Assembly: GCA_002794775.1 (NCBI GenBank)
Contig: NBAY01000013.1
Location: 558,001-622,000, forward strand
From: Porodaedalea pini
Taxonomy: Eukaryota; Basidiomycota; Agaricomycetes; Hymenochaetales; Hymenochaetaceae
Direction: 5' to 3'
Length of the DNA: 64,000 bases
The notes under the pieces: model-generated
Database searches by the model: none
What the model was told of the DNA's origin: nothing
The model's input: the letters and a program-made list of their open reading frames with translations, nothing else
Shown here: piece after piece, positions 36,268 to 47,030 of the stretch
How the letters are laid out: every line of letters begins with the position of its first letter
Numbering within the stretch: position 1 is the stretch's first letter
Made by a program: the position numbers and the translations under genes

Positions 36268-37044
36268 TCACCAAGGTACTTGCTTGCCAGCATGGTCCCA
36301 CACTTTCCCCCTCTGCTCTGCTGTCAGCTTTCCAACGACGTCAACGAGCCGTTCCGCGGCGTACTCTGGCTCGAAGAGTTCTTCCTTCGGTACGCTGTCC
36401 CAGAAATCCTTGGCCAAGTCTGTCTTCACGGTCCCAGGATGCACTCCGACACAAATGCTCGGCGTCTTGTGCATGAGTAGTTGGTTGTCGAATGTTTTGA
36501 TCACTTGATTCAGAGCGGCCTTAGAGGAACGGTAAGAGTACCATCCACCCTTTTTATTATCTGAGATGCTGCCCACGCGGGCGGAGACGTGGACCCACTT
36601 GGCATAGCCAACGCTGCCGAGATCGGTTTTGGCGTTGGGCAAGAATTGTGAAAAGTGCTTGATGAGGAGCAAGTGGGAGAGGACGTTGATCTGGAATGTC
36701 TCCTGAAGCTTATCGTTGTTGATGTCGCTCGGCTGTCTCTCTGGGTAGAGCATGCCACCGGTGAAGAACCCCGTGTGGAGGTAAGCTGCTTCGGGAAGAC
36801 TGTCCGCAAGAGCAGATGCCGCATCTTTTATACTGGATTCCGAAGTGAGGTCCAAGGGCAGTAATTTGAGCCTCTTTCCGTCAACTCCAGACAGCGGCGA
36901 AAGAATGTTCTTGTGGTTGTCCTCTGCAGAACCGGAGCGATGTGTGGCATAGACGGGCAGCTTTGTCGTTCGAAGATAGTGTCTGGTCAACGCTAGGGAA
37001 AGGCCGCGTGTCGCTGGAGAAACCAGAATGAACGGGTTTGGCAT
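36268..37044 (-). CDS. short-chain dehydrogenase/reductase (C-factor-like SDR)
   Basis: A single exon of 258 aa. The start is the ATG at 37044 (MPNPFILVSPATRGLS). SDR marks are a nucleotide-binding N-terminus with SPATRGLS in place of the usual TGxxxGxG, NVLSHLLLIKHF, the catalytic Ser in VHVSARVGSI, and YRSSK, which fits the YxxxK active site. VGVHPGTVKTDL follows, typical of CsgA/C-factor-like and sepiapterin-reductase-like SDRs. The substrate cannot be told. The stop sits at a GTG-AGC donor-like sequence, but splicing there would recreate the same Trp-stop end, so the C-terminus is unaffected. Confidence 0.85.
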   Translation of the reverse strand: MPNPFILVSPATRGLSLALTRHYLRTTKLPVYATHRSGSAEDNHKNILSPLSGVDGKRLKLLPLDLTSESSIKDAASALADSLPEAAYLHTGFFTGGMLYPERQPSDINNDKLQETFQINVLSHLLLIKHFSQFLPNAKTDLGSVGYAKWVHVSARVGSISDNKKGGWYSYRSSKAALNQVIKTFDNQLLMHKTPSICVGVHPGTVKTDLAKDFWDSVPKEELFEPEYAAERLVDVVGKLTAEQRGKVWDHAGKQVPW

Positions 37045-38639
37045 TGCGCAATAATAAAGGTCGGTTGGTCGATGTATTGGATAAAGAGGTGATATTTGTC
37101 TCAAGCCGGTGGCACGCAATATTAATACTAAGCTCGATTGAAACTACTGGGCTAACTGCGATCGGCGTGACGTCAATTAAACTTTGGATCGACATTAATA
37201 TTTGTGTCGTACAAATAAAAACTGGACCTTCATGGACGAGAAAGGCAACCTAACATTCTTCGTCAAGTTGTACAATTACATCAGGATAAAAATGTGTACG
37301 TTATGCATCTTTGAAAAAATCCTTACTGAGCGGCCGGGACTGAAAGTCTGAAGACCAACTCGGCTGAATACTGTATCTCCGAACCCACTCTGGTGTCTTG
37401 GGTGCGATGAAAGGTTGGGGCAGAAGGAATCACAACAATACAAGGATGTAAATCTGCTCATAAGAATACAGCGTCTCTCCGACGAAGATCTGGGCTCAAA
37501 CGATAATGATTGGAATACAAAAACAACATTGGTGATTCTTTGTTCTCTCGCCTAAAGTGTCACAAAGCCAGATAAGTAGACATCATTATATGGTATGGCT
37601 CGAGATTCCGATCCTTGAAACGCTCAGGAGTTGACCATCTGATTGCGCCAGACCCAGCCCAGTTGATTTGGTTTCGGTTTGGACCCATGCCTTCCCTTGA
37701 AGGATCGAGAGCCCCGAAGTCAGTGACGCATACGGCCGTCATCTGCAATTGTAACGTAGGTCTGAAAGCATGACATTTCAGTATGCACGAGGCAGAAAAG
37801 AGCAGTAAAAGAAACATACATACCATGAATAACGGCTCGAGAATGTGCTAAGTCAACAAATCAGAGTGATTTGGCTAAAGCTAGAGGTAATAACTAGTAG
37901 TAAGCCAGGCAATCTGCAACACCCAGACTCTGGAAGCCCTCGTATAATTTGTGAGTGACTGAGCAAACCAGGTGTTTATGTCTCAAGAGGTAGGACGACA
38001 AGGAGCAATTCAATCCCCAGGGAGGGATGAATGAAGGATACGCGTTATCTCCATCACACGGACGCAGCAGCTTCACGACGTTGGGGTTAAGAGTTGGGGC
38101 GCAATGTCCCGACTTGGTCAGAGAGCTCAAGAATCATTTGTCTGTGTCCGTTATCGATAACGCGTCTAAAGGTTGCCAGAGAGACCTAGTGGATTGAAAG
38201 CCTCGATGCGTAGTCATAGGAATGCTGGTAATCGTTAAGGCTATCACAGCTTGAGCTATCAGATGGTCACAGTTGATGTCGCCCAGTCTCATCTTCGATG
38301 CGTCTTTTCGTCAATATTTCGCTTGAGATGTGTAAGGATCATACTGGCTGAGACAGCGAGAGGTCCGGTGAGAACAAAACATCCGTGTCGCGCGAAGGTG
38401 GTTAGCACGTGACAATCAATGCATACATTCAAACCCACCGAATCCGAGCCCTTGCATTTGTTTAGACAATAACGAAAGCCGAACAATGACTATTGCATCC
38501 TCAAATTCACAGTTTGGATTCAAACAATCAACTTGTAGCTTCAAGTAAACAACAGAACGTTCGCTCAGAACATGAATCACTAATCATTTCGACCACTAAA
38601 CATTTCGAAACGCGATTTATCACTTGATAATTTCTCACT
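37045..38639. other. 1.6 kb region with a possible relic gene
   Basis: It holds the upstream side of the SDR gene and the 3' side of HEM1. Part of it shows weak coding signal on the minus strand (described separately). Another fragment near 38289-38486 (minus) has a hydrophobic run but no start or coherent exons. Confidence 0.4.
37560..38130 (-). pseudogene. possible relic or unrecognised gene
   Basis: Minus-strand pieces read like coding sequence. A frame from 38130 to about 37900 contains VVKLLRPCDGDNAYPSFIPP. A well-formed intron (gtatgt..ttgcag, ending just before 37765) leads into MTAVCVTDFGALDPSREG and WAGSGAIRWSTPERF, with a stop at 37560. No good ATG or complete exon chain connects them. 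I do not recognise the family. It could be a decayed gene or a small real one. Confidence 0.25.
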
Positions 38640-40782
38640 TCACGCGGAAGTCGCGATGGCAGTCGGGACGTGCTGCTGCACACCACTGATCGCAGCAGGG
38701 TTGAACAGCGTGCTCGCCGATGACGCGTGGTGTACAATCCTGCCCGCAGGACCGAGCAGCGCATCAAAGCGTGCCAGCGCAATGCGTCCCGCACGAGCAT
38801 CCACGGGCGTCTTCTCGCCCTGCTTCAGCTGCACGGGGGCCGAGCCATCAAGCAGGCCGAGCTGCGCGTTGTCCCAAATAGGCTTCACCGACTTCGCGCC
38901 GGGGATCGCAACGCCCGCGCGGCCGCCCTCGGCAACCCAGTCCGCATAGCGACGGATACCGAGGCGTGTGAAGACGGAGTCGACGGCGCTGACGAGCTGG
39001 GCAAGCTGCTCCTGCGTGTGGCCTGGCGAGGGCGTGATGCGGAGGCGCTCCTCGCCGCGCGCGACAGTCGGATAATTGATGCTCTGGACGTAGATCGTGT
39101 GGTCTGACAGGAGCATATCAGATGCGGCCTTAGCGAGGGCGGCATCACCGACGAGCACGGGAACGATGTGGGATGGTCCGGGAACAACGGGGATGCCACG
39201 CTCCGCAAGACGAGTCTTGAGCGTGCGGGTGTTCAGCTGCTGAAGGCGGCGGTCACCCAAGTGTTCCTTTTGATACGCAATACTAGCCTGTGCGCCCGCA
39301 ACGGTAGCCGGCGGGAGAGACGTCGTGAAGATGAAACCAGGAGCGTACGACCGGATGGTATCAACGAAATCTGTCGAACCAGCGATGTAACCGCCAACAG
39401 CACCGTAAGCCTTGCCAAGTGTCCCGGTGATGATATCCACACGGTCGGCGACACTGCCCGGAATGGGGTCGGGTGAGTTACCAGCGCGAACATGGGCGTC
39501 CCAATCAAGATGTTCGGCGACACCTGCGCCCCGAGGTCCGTACATTCCAACTGCATGAACCTAACGAAGGAAGGGAACCGGTCAGCGGGAGTCCATTATT
39601 GGAAAGGTGATAGGGATACTAACCTCGTCCAAAAAGGTCAAGGCACCGTACTGCTTCGCAAGGTCGCAAATCTCCGCGATGGGACCGACACTTCCGCACA
39701 TAGAGTAAACACTTTCGAAGGCAATGATTTTAGGCGTTTCCTTCGGATACCTCGCGAGCTTCATCTCCAGGTCCTGGAGGTCGTTATGCTGGAAGATCTC
39801 GCGTTTCGCGCCCGAGTGACGCATACCCTGGATCATTGACGCGTGATTCATGCTGTCGGAGAAAAACACACAACCAGGCAGCTTAGAACCAAGTGTGGAA
39901 AGTGTCGCGTCGTTCGCAACATAGCACGAAGAGAAGACAAGAGCGGAGGGTTTGCGGTGCAACGATGCAACTTCGTCCTCGAGAGCGAGATGCATCGCCC
40001 CATTGCCGGCAATGTTACGAGTACCTCCCGCGCCATGACCATACTTGTCAAGAGTGCGACTATGGATGTAGTTATGTTAGAGTGCTGAATGTATGACAGA
40101 AATGTAAAACATACTGCATAGTATCGAGGACGATCGGATTTTTGCCCATGCCGAGGTAATCGTTGGCGCACCAGACAGTGACCTCCTCCTCAACCGCGCC
40201 AGTGTGGGCGACAGGGAACTTGGCCGCAAGGCGGTTTATGTTGTTGAAGTACCTGTAACTCTTGTCCTTGTGTTTCTTCTCGAGCTCTTCGGCATAGAAG
40301 GTTTCATAGTTGTAACCTTTCTGGCCCTCAACGTGCACGGGAGAGGCTTCGGCTTTCTTCTCCGCCGCAGCGGAAGTAGCAGCCTTCTGCTCCTGCGCCG
40401 CCGCAAGAGCCTCGGCAAGTTCAGCCGCACGGCGGGCGGCAGCGGCATGGGGACACTTTTCGATGCCCGCAGCACCGTTGCTAGGCACGGCCGGGTGCGA
40501 CGGAGGGAAGACACCCTCGCGAGCATGCATGTTCTGGATGTCGGCGGCACCTGCGACGGAGGCATAGCCGCGGTGCTGCTCGCCGGCAAGTTGGCTGGAG
40601 CGGACAGCGAGAGCCGGGCCCATGACGGGGCAGCTGGCTGCACGCTCCGACAGCTGGGAGAGCGTCGGGTAGCGCGCCGACGCCGAGGAGCACAGCGTGC
40701 GCAAGGTAGAGGTCTTGGTGCGTCCCAGGAAGGGGCACGAAGCCTTGAAGCGGGCGATGTTGGAAAGCTTGTCGAAATACAT
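38640..40782 (-). CDS. HEM1: 5-aminolevulinate synthase, mitochondrial
   Basis: Three exons, 40782-40115, 40059-39624 and 39560-38640, give 674 aa. The enzyme condenses glycine and succinyl-CoA with pyridoxal phosphate, the first step of haem synthesis in fungi. The N-terminus carries a presequence and three Cys-Pro haem-regulatory-type motifs (C16-P17, C51-P52, C110-P111). The catalytic core shows [79 protein letters not shown] and [15 protein letters not shown], with the cofactor Lys at 418. It ends with an extension of about 130 residues after the [10 protein letters not shown] segment, common in fungal forms. An Ala-rich stretch (about 110-140) links the presequence region and the core. 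Confidence 0.96.
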
Positions 40783-41773
40783 AGTGGCAACGGCGACAGC
40801 GAGGGGTAGAAAGTGAGTACTCTCGTGGCTGAGTGAAGGACCTCTTATGGGATTTTCTGTGGCATGATTTGTCAGCATTCTGGGGACGGTCTCAGCCAAT
40901 CGCGTGACTACAATTAGCTGGTTCACGCGCAGATTCGCTCCCCATCTTCGGTCTTCCAATCATCACAAGCCCATCATGTATCACTCTCAGACTCACAGAG
41001 CGTGAAACGCGCCCTGCTCACATCGCTCTCACATCCATCCAGTAGCGGTGCGTCGCCAGGTCCCGGCCTGATTTATCTGCCCTGCGCGGGCGAGACGCCG
41101 ACACAGGAAGCGTACGTGGCAGTTCCAGTCTGTGCGCATTATACCTCGCTGTGAAACTCATATCCCATTGTGACTTGCTCTCGGTGGGATTGTGTCCGTG
41201 CAAGTAAGCCCCGCCCTGTAAGCTCGATTATCCGGTGCTTCCCAGCATATTGCGATGGTTCCGAGACGCAAGGAAGTCATCGAAGCGGAAGTCAAAATAC
41301 GCTACTAGTATTCTTTCAGAATGGGAAGCACTCCACGTATCCACTCTTCCGCTTCCCTCCAAGTTATCTGTTGTCGCGCACCGCGTCAGCAAGCTTGAAG
41401 TCGTGCAGAACACCGATACATTCCGTGTGCAGTATGTCATACAGTATGTACATGTTCTGCTTCCAAGCGACCTGGATAGAATGCTATGGAATGGAGAGAA
41501 GTCGAAGTCTTTCGCTGCGGCTGCTCGGTGTCCTTCTCTATTTCGTGTTGTTCCTCTCACTCGCACGATATAAACGAATCGGCCGTACGATTTGTGAGGA
41601 CAACTTCGAACAGAATAGTCCATCGAACACGAGTACCGCCCTGAGCCACCCGTAAGTATACATATACCCTACCAATTGGAATTTCTGCATTAGTTGCTTC
41701 AAGCAGCATCCTGCGAACAAGCATCGTAGATCGTATAGACTGACATGAAAGCATACATGAACTAGACCACCAT
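40783..41773. other. promoter region of HEM1
   Basis: 991 bp between HEM1 and the 3' end of TAF8, both on the minus strand. Open frames on both strands overlap one another and show no family marks. No named regulatory site recognised. Confidence 0.45.
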
Positions 41774-42872
41774 TCAGTTCCCAATCTTCCACTTTTTCCG
41801 CGGGTGTCTCGTGCCTTCCCAGTTTACGACACCACCAAAGAGCTCCCCATCGTTTGCATCTGCGTCGACCTCCGTCGCAAGCAGCAAGCTGCGCAGCGAC
41901 TCCTGCACCAGCGCCGCGTTCTCGAGCTTCTTCTCCAGTGAGGGGAGCGCCTGCTTCTTTGGCGGTGGGACCTAAAGAGCAGAAAACGATATCGTTAGTA
42001 TTATTCAGTTGCACGTTCGAGCAGAGTGAGGAGGATACGGGTAAGGAAGAGAAGAAGAGCTTACGGGCGTGCGCAGGTACGTGTGCTTTGGCGGAAGGGG
42101 TGGAAGGTGTGCGGGTAGTGAACGTAGTGTCTGCGGAACCACAGGCGGAGTGTTCTCGTCGTCAGAGGCCAGCAGTTCGGGAGATGTTGAGCGCCGCTCG
42201 GGAGGCACCAATTCTAGATTTAATGACCGCTCTGGTGCGCCTGTAGCGTCTGTAGCAAATGATAGATAAAGAAGTCGACTGTTTTGAGCTAGTAAGGATG
42301 GATGGAAGAAGAAATAGATACAAACCTGATCGTTTCCGTTTCCGTGCACGCTTCACGCTATCCTTGTCCTCCTGCGCGCGTGCAGGAACATCAAGGTCAT
42401 ATTCCTGAGCAGCGGCGAGCACATCCGGCGCTGTTGGTCGTCCTCGTGCTGCAATATCTGCGAACGCCTTGGCACGCGAGAATATTTGCTCGATGACTTG
42501 GGTATTTCGTTCAGGCAGTCAATATGAAGGAGGTGTTACTCGTAGAAGGGAGAAAGACGTACACGATACAACCTCTACCTCTAATCGCACAAGCGCCGTG
42601 TTCTCTGCGCGCTCGAACCCTTCCTCCCTGACGCGTGCAGCAAGGAATCGTCGCATCACGCTCGACGCGACGGCAGGGGAGACATACGATGCATCCCCTC
42701 GCAAATTCCTTGCACTAGAGCTAGACGACCCTGCTACGATATCAGACTCCCAGTCCCTGGACTTTGTCGCCCTGGATTTGCGAACGCCTGGGCGTGCAGG
42801 TTTGGACTGTTGAGGTTCTTGCTGTTGTGAAGGAACATTCGCATCTTGCGTTTGGTAATATTGTTGCGACAT
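41774..42872 (-). CDS. TAF8: TFIID subunit TAF8
   Basis: Four exons, 42872-42563, 42496-42326, 42249-42065 and 41971-41774, give 287 aa. TAF8 pairs with TAF10 through a histone fold within TFIID and promotes RNA polymerase II pre-initiation complex assembly. A Gln-rich start is followed by a bromodomain-associated histone fold (about residues 65-135) with ARVREEGFERAENTALVRLE, FIEQIFSRAKAFADIAARG and RPTAPDVLAAAQEYD. A basic stretch (KRARKRKR) follows. The TAF8 C-terminal signature LPPLPPKHTYLRTPV, then PKKQALPSLEKKLENAALV, is clear. The start is the ATG at 42872; an upstream in-frame start looks like leader. It is head-to-head with FMN1 across 219 bp. Confidence 0.88.
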
Positions 42873-43091
42873 CCTGCGCAGGACAGGGATTTTCCCTTGA
42901 AGAACAGTATTATCGTCGTCGTCGTGGTTGTCGGAGAAATTGAGCAGAGGACAGGCCCGACAGGCGCAAGCCACGACGCGTAAACGGCAAACGGCGGTGA
43001 TCTGCGCTTCTATTTCCGGAAGTGCATAGATCGACGCCTGAGTCAACGCTCATCCTGAACGTCTATCGCTTCTGCCTCAGCACAAAATTCG
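42873..43091. promoter_or_regulatory. shared divergent promoter, TAF8 / FMN1
   Basis: 219 bp between two divergent ATGs. No TATA box or named site is evident. Confidence 0.5.
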
Positions 43092-43934
43092 ATGACATCC
43101 TCAGATGCCACACCAGCGTCCTCGACATCAACAGAGCCCATTGCAGACACGCCAGTAAGCACCGCTTCCTTTCGCGCCGCGCGCCCCGAGATCGTCGGAC
43201 CCGACGACGCACCTGCGCCGCCTTTCCCTCTCGCCCTGCGCGGCGCCGTGCAGAAGGGCTTCGGGCGCGGTGGAAAGGACCTTGGGTGTCCAACAGGTGC
43301 GCTCTGTCTCCACCTCGCTCATATACAAAGAAGAAGCATGAAAGCGGGCTGTAAAGCTGACTAAATATCGATGCGAACCGCAGCGAACTTGCCTGAGGAC
43401 GCGCTCCGCCCATTGAGCGCGGCGACGACTACAGGCATCTATTTTGGCTTCGCGCAGGTCCTACCGCGTGATGGTGTGGAGAAGGATGTGTGCGGGGATG
43501 ACTGCAAGGTGTATCCAATGGCGATGAGTCTCGGTTGGAATCCGTTTTATAAGAACGAGCGACTGTCAGCAGTGCGTCTGTCCTCTCTTTCGTAGACTGG
43601 CTATCAGTTTACTAAACTACACGAATTTGTACATCAGGAAGTACATATCATGCACGAGTACAAGAATGATTTCTACGGAAATGAGATGCGGGTACTCGTG
43701 CTGGGTTACATACGGCCCGAATTAGATTACACGAGCAGAGGTGAGCAATCATTCCACTTTTCTTTGTCACTCTGGATCTAACTCGATTCATTTGTAGAAG
43801 CGTTGATCGACGACATCGAGACCGATAAGAAGGTCGCTATTCGTTCGCTTGCTCGACCCGCGTATGCACGATATGCGAATGACAGTTTATTCTTGACACC
43901 CGCAACAGAAGTCAGAGCATATGGTTCAAGGTAG
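43092..43934 (+). CDS. FMN1: riboflavin kinase
   Basis: Four exons, 43092-43296, 43384-43571, 43638-43740 and 43798-43934, give 210 aa, near the usual fungal size. The enzyme phosphorylates riboflavin to FMN using ATP. Family marks are [17 protein letters not shown] (the nucleotide/flavin loop with PTAN), [50 protein letters not shown] and [20 protein letters not shown]. The first 45 residues are a variable polar extension. The end is VRAYGSR. Genomic neighbours have no flavin link. Confidence 0.93.
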
Positions 43935-44096
43935 TTCGGCTGGACTGCCGGCTCGATGATTGCATGAGCTTTTCGGAGACGCTCATAGAGGTCTGTTGTT
44001 GTATTAGATTCTTTCATACAGGTTGTTCCGTTTTGTAGGGTGTAGACTGTAGAATATACCAGAGGTCTTTCAGAAGCTTCAGCACATTGTGTGGCG

Positions 44097-44745
44097 TTAT
44101 GTGTGCTTGTCTGAATGCCCAAGTGACTTGCCAGGCTCGATCTGGTCCCGTATGCGTTGTTTCTAGCGCACGAATTGAATCTCAGCTCAACCAAAAACAC
44201 CCATATGTGAAGCAAAAGAATGCGCTCCACACTCACCAGAACCTGAGTTCAGGGAACCCGCCCTCGATCTTCCTGTCCCATACCAGAACAGGCCCGCTCT
44301 CCAACGAGAGCCAGACGCGAAAGCGTCCCGCTGTCTCGTCAGCGTTCAGCGGTATGATGTGCACACCCTTCAGTGCGGGTGGGGAAAATGTAAGGAGGAG
44401 CTCTGTAGACACCCACGTCGCGCGGTGTAGCCTTCACGATTTCTTAAGTGAAATTTCCCTTAGACAGGAAGAAATGGACACATACCATCGACACTGTATC
44501 AGTGTATGCAACGCAGTCATTCCTTCTGCTTGTATATGCTCATTAGACTAGTAGATCTTACGACTTACCCTGTCGCAGAACTCGATGGTTACACTAGGAG
44601 CTGGTAGAGCAGTTGGAGGCGTGAATGTCGAACCGTCCAGTGGATCGTACGTCTTTGAAGCAGAGGTAGGTTGAGCAGCCTCTGAGATCTTGATAGGTAC
44701 GGCTTCCAGTTCTACCACACAATCTGTGCATGAGGGGTCTGACAT
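44097..44745 (-). CDS. SelT/SelW/SelH-type (Rdx) thioredoxin-like protein, frame broken near the C-terminus
   Basis: Exons 44745-44569, 44493-44486, 44431-44237 and 44162-44097. The Rdx family has a thioredoxin-like fold with a CxxC (or CxxU) redox motif near the start of the domain. Here C57-D-R-C60 is split by an intron, and an exon of only 8 nt supplies C60, R61 and part of W62. It then reads LHRATWVSTELLLTF, LKGVHIIPLNADETAGRFRV and VLVWDRKIEGGFPEL, all matching fungal members. No selenocysteine is used. After FPEL the family continues with a VLKQRIRDQI-like helix; that sequence is present in exon 4 but one base out of frame near 44243. As printed, the frame ends Phe-Trp-stop. A base-calling error, or a true shortening of about 23 residues, would both fit. 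Confidence 0.8.
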
Positions 44746-44864
44746 AATTCCAAGTATGCGAGCAAGGAGTGCTGATGGCGGTTGTAACTGAAATTGTACA
44801 AGAGTTCGAGTGAGCCAGCTGCAGCTCGCGTCATCGCGCGCGCGTGCTCTCTTCCGCGTCCACG
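44746..44864. promoter_or_regulatory. shared divergent promoter, Rdx-type gene / SND2
   Basis: 119 bp between divergent ATGs, with a run of CG-rich sequence near the SND2 side. Confidence 0.5.
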
Positions 44865-45623
44865 ATGGCCAACGCCGCCGCAAAGAAAACAGGTACAGTT
44901 CTTCACCTCACCAAAAACGCTCAAGCTAAACACCTCTCATTTCCCAATAAAAAGCTGCGCAAAATGAAAAGGCCCTGCAAAATCTACAACAGGGCATGCT
45001 CGCCTCAAATGTGCTCTCCATTCTTCTCCGTTGGCTACGCTCTCGCGGAATTTTCAGCCTCCCTTTCGGAATCGCCTACGTCTTTCTTGTACTGTCGTAC
45101 ATTGGAGAAGCCTTCATATTCTATTTCTTGTCGAACTCTGGAAAGTCGACGCGCGATGCCGCAGGGAATGTGTTGAGGCCGCCGAGCGTCGACCTCGCGA
45201 ATCCGGGATACTTCTATGAGTGGATGTTTGACGTGTTATATATCACTTGTGAATCCTTTTTCGTAATACTTCTGCAAGAGTTCTATCTGAAAGTAGGCTT
45301 TTTCGAGGGGCTTGCCAGATAGGCAGTGCGCTGCTTGGTGAATATGTGTGGTGGTTATACATCACCGTGAGTCCGTCATTCATTCTCCTCTCCGTGCAGT
45401 CTTAATAATTCATCCATTCTGTCCATCTTCCCTGTATTTATGTCTACAGGTTCCCGGCTACATCTTATACAAGGTTGGCCCTATGGCCTATGGTTTCTTG
45501 AAACCTGGCGGTGCTACTCCAGAAGATACTCCCGCCGAACCCGTGAGCAAACGCCAGCAGAAGCTGAAAGCGCGTCAGGACCGTGGAGACCCTCGCGTGA
45601 AGTCTGTAAATGTCAAACGGTGA
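44865..45623 (+). CDS. SND2: SND2/TMEM208 ER membrane-protein targeting factor
   Basis: Four exons, 44865-44892, 44955-45248, 45308-45366 and 45450-45623, give 184 aa. SND2 (TMEM208 in animals) is part of the SRP-independent route that delivers membrane proteins to the ER. Family marks are NEKALQNLQQGMLASNVLSI, PFGIAYVFLVLSYIGEAFIF, YFYEWMFDVLYITWACQIG, EYVWWLYITVPGYILYK and the charged tail with RQQKLKARQDRGDPRVK. The third exon is reached through a GAG acceptor at 45307, which restores the conserved TWxCQIGS reading. There are three to four membrane helices. It converges on the Ras gene. Confidence 0.9.
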
Positions 45624-45921
45624 TACAATTTCGCTTGTTCGTACCGATATGTCATTCTAGCCCAAATGTCGAGCATTGTTCTTCATTGTTCACGAATATG
45701 CCAGGGTAGAACAAACTACCATGGAATGGAGTTTCATGCAGATGCCTATAGACGATATAATTGAAACTGTGGAAAGCTCAAAACATTTGCGATGATGCAT
45801 ATCCCTTAAAATACTATAAAACACATTGCAAAATACAGTAACCCTCCAAAATCCTGATTCTGATAACTTGCAGACAACGCAAGCTAATGAGTCGCCGTAG
45901 CAGATCGACTCAAGTCTCATA

Positions 45922-47030
45922 TCAGACTATAACGCAACCCCCGCAGCATCCCACCTTCATATCCCCCCGATCGTTTGGACTGTACATCCCTTTCTCATAT
46001 CCGCCTCTCAGACCGATGTACTGCATCTGCGTACAGGCAATTAGATGATTATGAGCAACGGGGATGGAAGAAGAAAAGGAAAAGTGATAAGTACGGACCC
46101 TGTTGAACCTCCGAATCTCGCGTACAAGCCCTTCGAATGCTTCGTCAACGTTTATTCGTAGTTTCGCAGACGTCTCATAAAATTGACAGCCAAAGTGCTT
46201 GGCTAGATTTACACCCTCTAAAGTCAATGATACAGAAAGAAAGGAAAGAGGCCCTAAGTCTCGTTTTCCAGAATATACCAGGATCGAAGTTACGCACCTG
46301 CTGTATTCACCCTTCTATCCAAATCCTCCAAGTCCAATTTGTTCCCCATGAGCACAAGCGGTACGTAGTCACGGTCCTTCACTCGCAGGATCTGGTGGTA
46401 GAACTGGTCCATTTCTGCGAATGAGTTCCTGTCTGTGATCGAGTATACGAGCATAAACCCTTCGCCCGAACGCATGTACTGTTCGCGCATCGCACTACAT
46501 GCAGAAACGAGAAGCAGGACATCAGCACATATCATGTGTAGGTGATTTGTGGCGAGTCCATGTCAAGACGGGAGGAACGTCCCGGGGAAGGGGGGGAGGA
46601 GATGAGCAAGATCATGCACCTGTACTCTTCTTGCCCGGCAGTATCCAGCACGTCGAGCAGGGCAACCTCATCGTCTATCAAGGTCTGTTTCCTGTACGAG
46701 TCTTAGGGAAATGGTATCATTACAAACCCTGTGAATGATATTCTTTGCACCCCGTCACTGACCTTCGATCGTCGGATCATACTCGTCGACGAACTGGCCT
46801 TGGATAAACCGGATCGTGAGCGCGGACTTTCCGACACCTTCAATGCAAGAAGTTAGTTGAGCGGGTGAGACAGAGTGAACGAAGAGGAATCCGCGGCGCG
46901 TCTGCTCACCACCACCACCGACCACAACTAGCTTGTATTCTCTGAGGAACTGTCCCTGCAAAAGATTGCGCGTCTAGCCTTCAGGAAACCGAGGACAAGT
47001 TAATGATGCGTCACATACTGTTGGCTGCAT
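45922..47030 (-). CDS. Ras-family small GTPase
   Basis: Seven exons: 47030-47019, 46955-46910, 46837-46763, 46701-46620, 46494-46298, 46217-46099 and 46026-45922, giving 211 aa. All G motifs are present: P-loop GGGGVGKS, effector region [21 protein letters not shown] with the catalytic Gln, NKLD and ETSAK. It ends [11 protein letters not shown]: a CaaX box (C-V-I-V) for prenylation, preceded by two cysteines that could be palmitoylated. The effector loop and DTAGQ match true Ras proteins, which link nutrient signals and polarity in fungi; which Ras paralogue it is cannot be decided. The first exon is only 12 nt, and an intron splits a P-loop Gly codon. The hypervariable region is short. Confidence 0.92.

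Noticed and set aside
43778..44236. 153-codon minus frame extending past the Rdx gene and overlapping FMN1
   Set aside because: It reads exon 4 of the Rdx gene in the wrong frame and runs antisense to FMN1.
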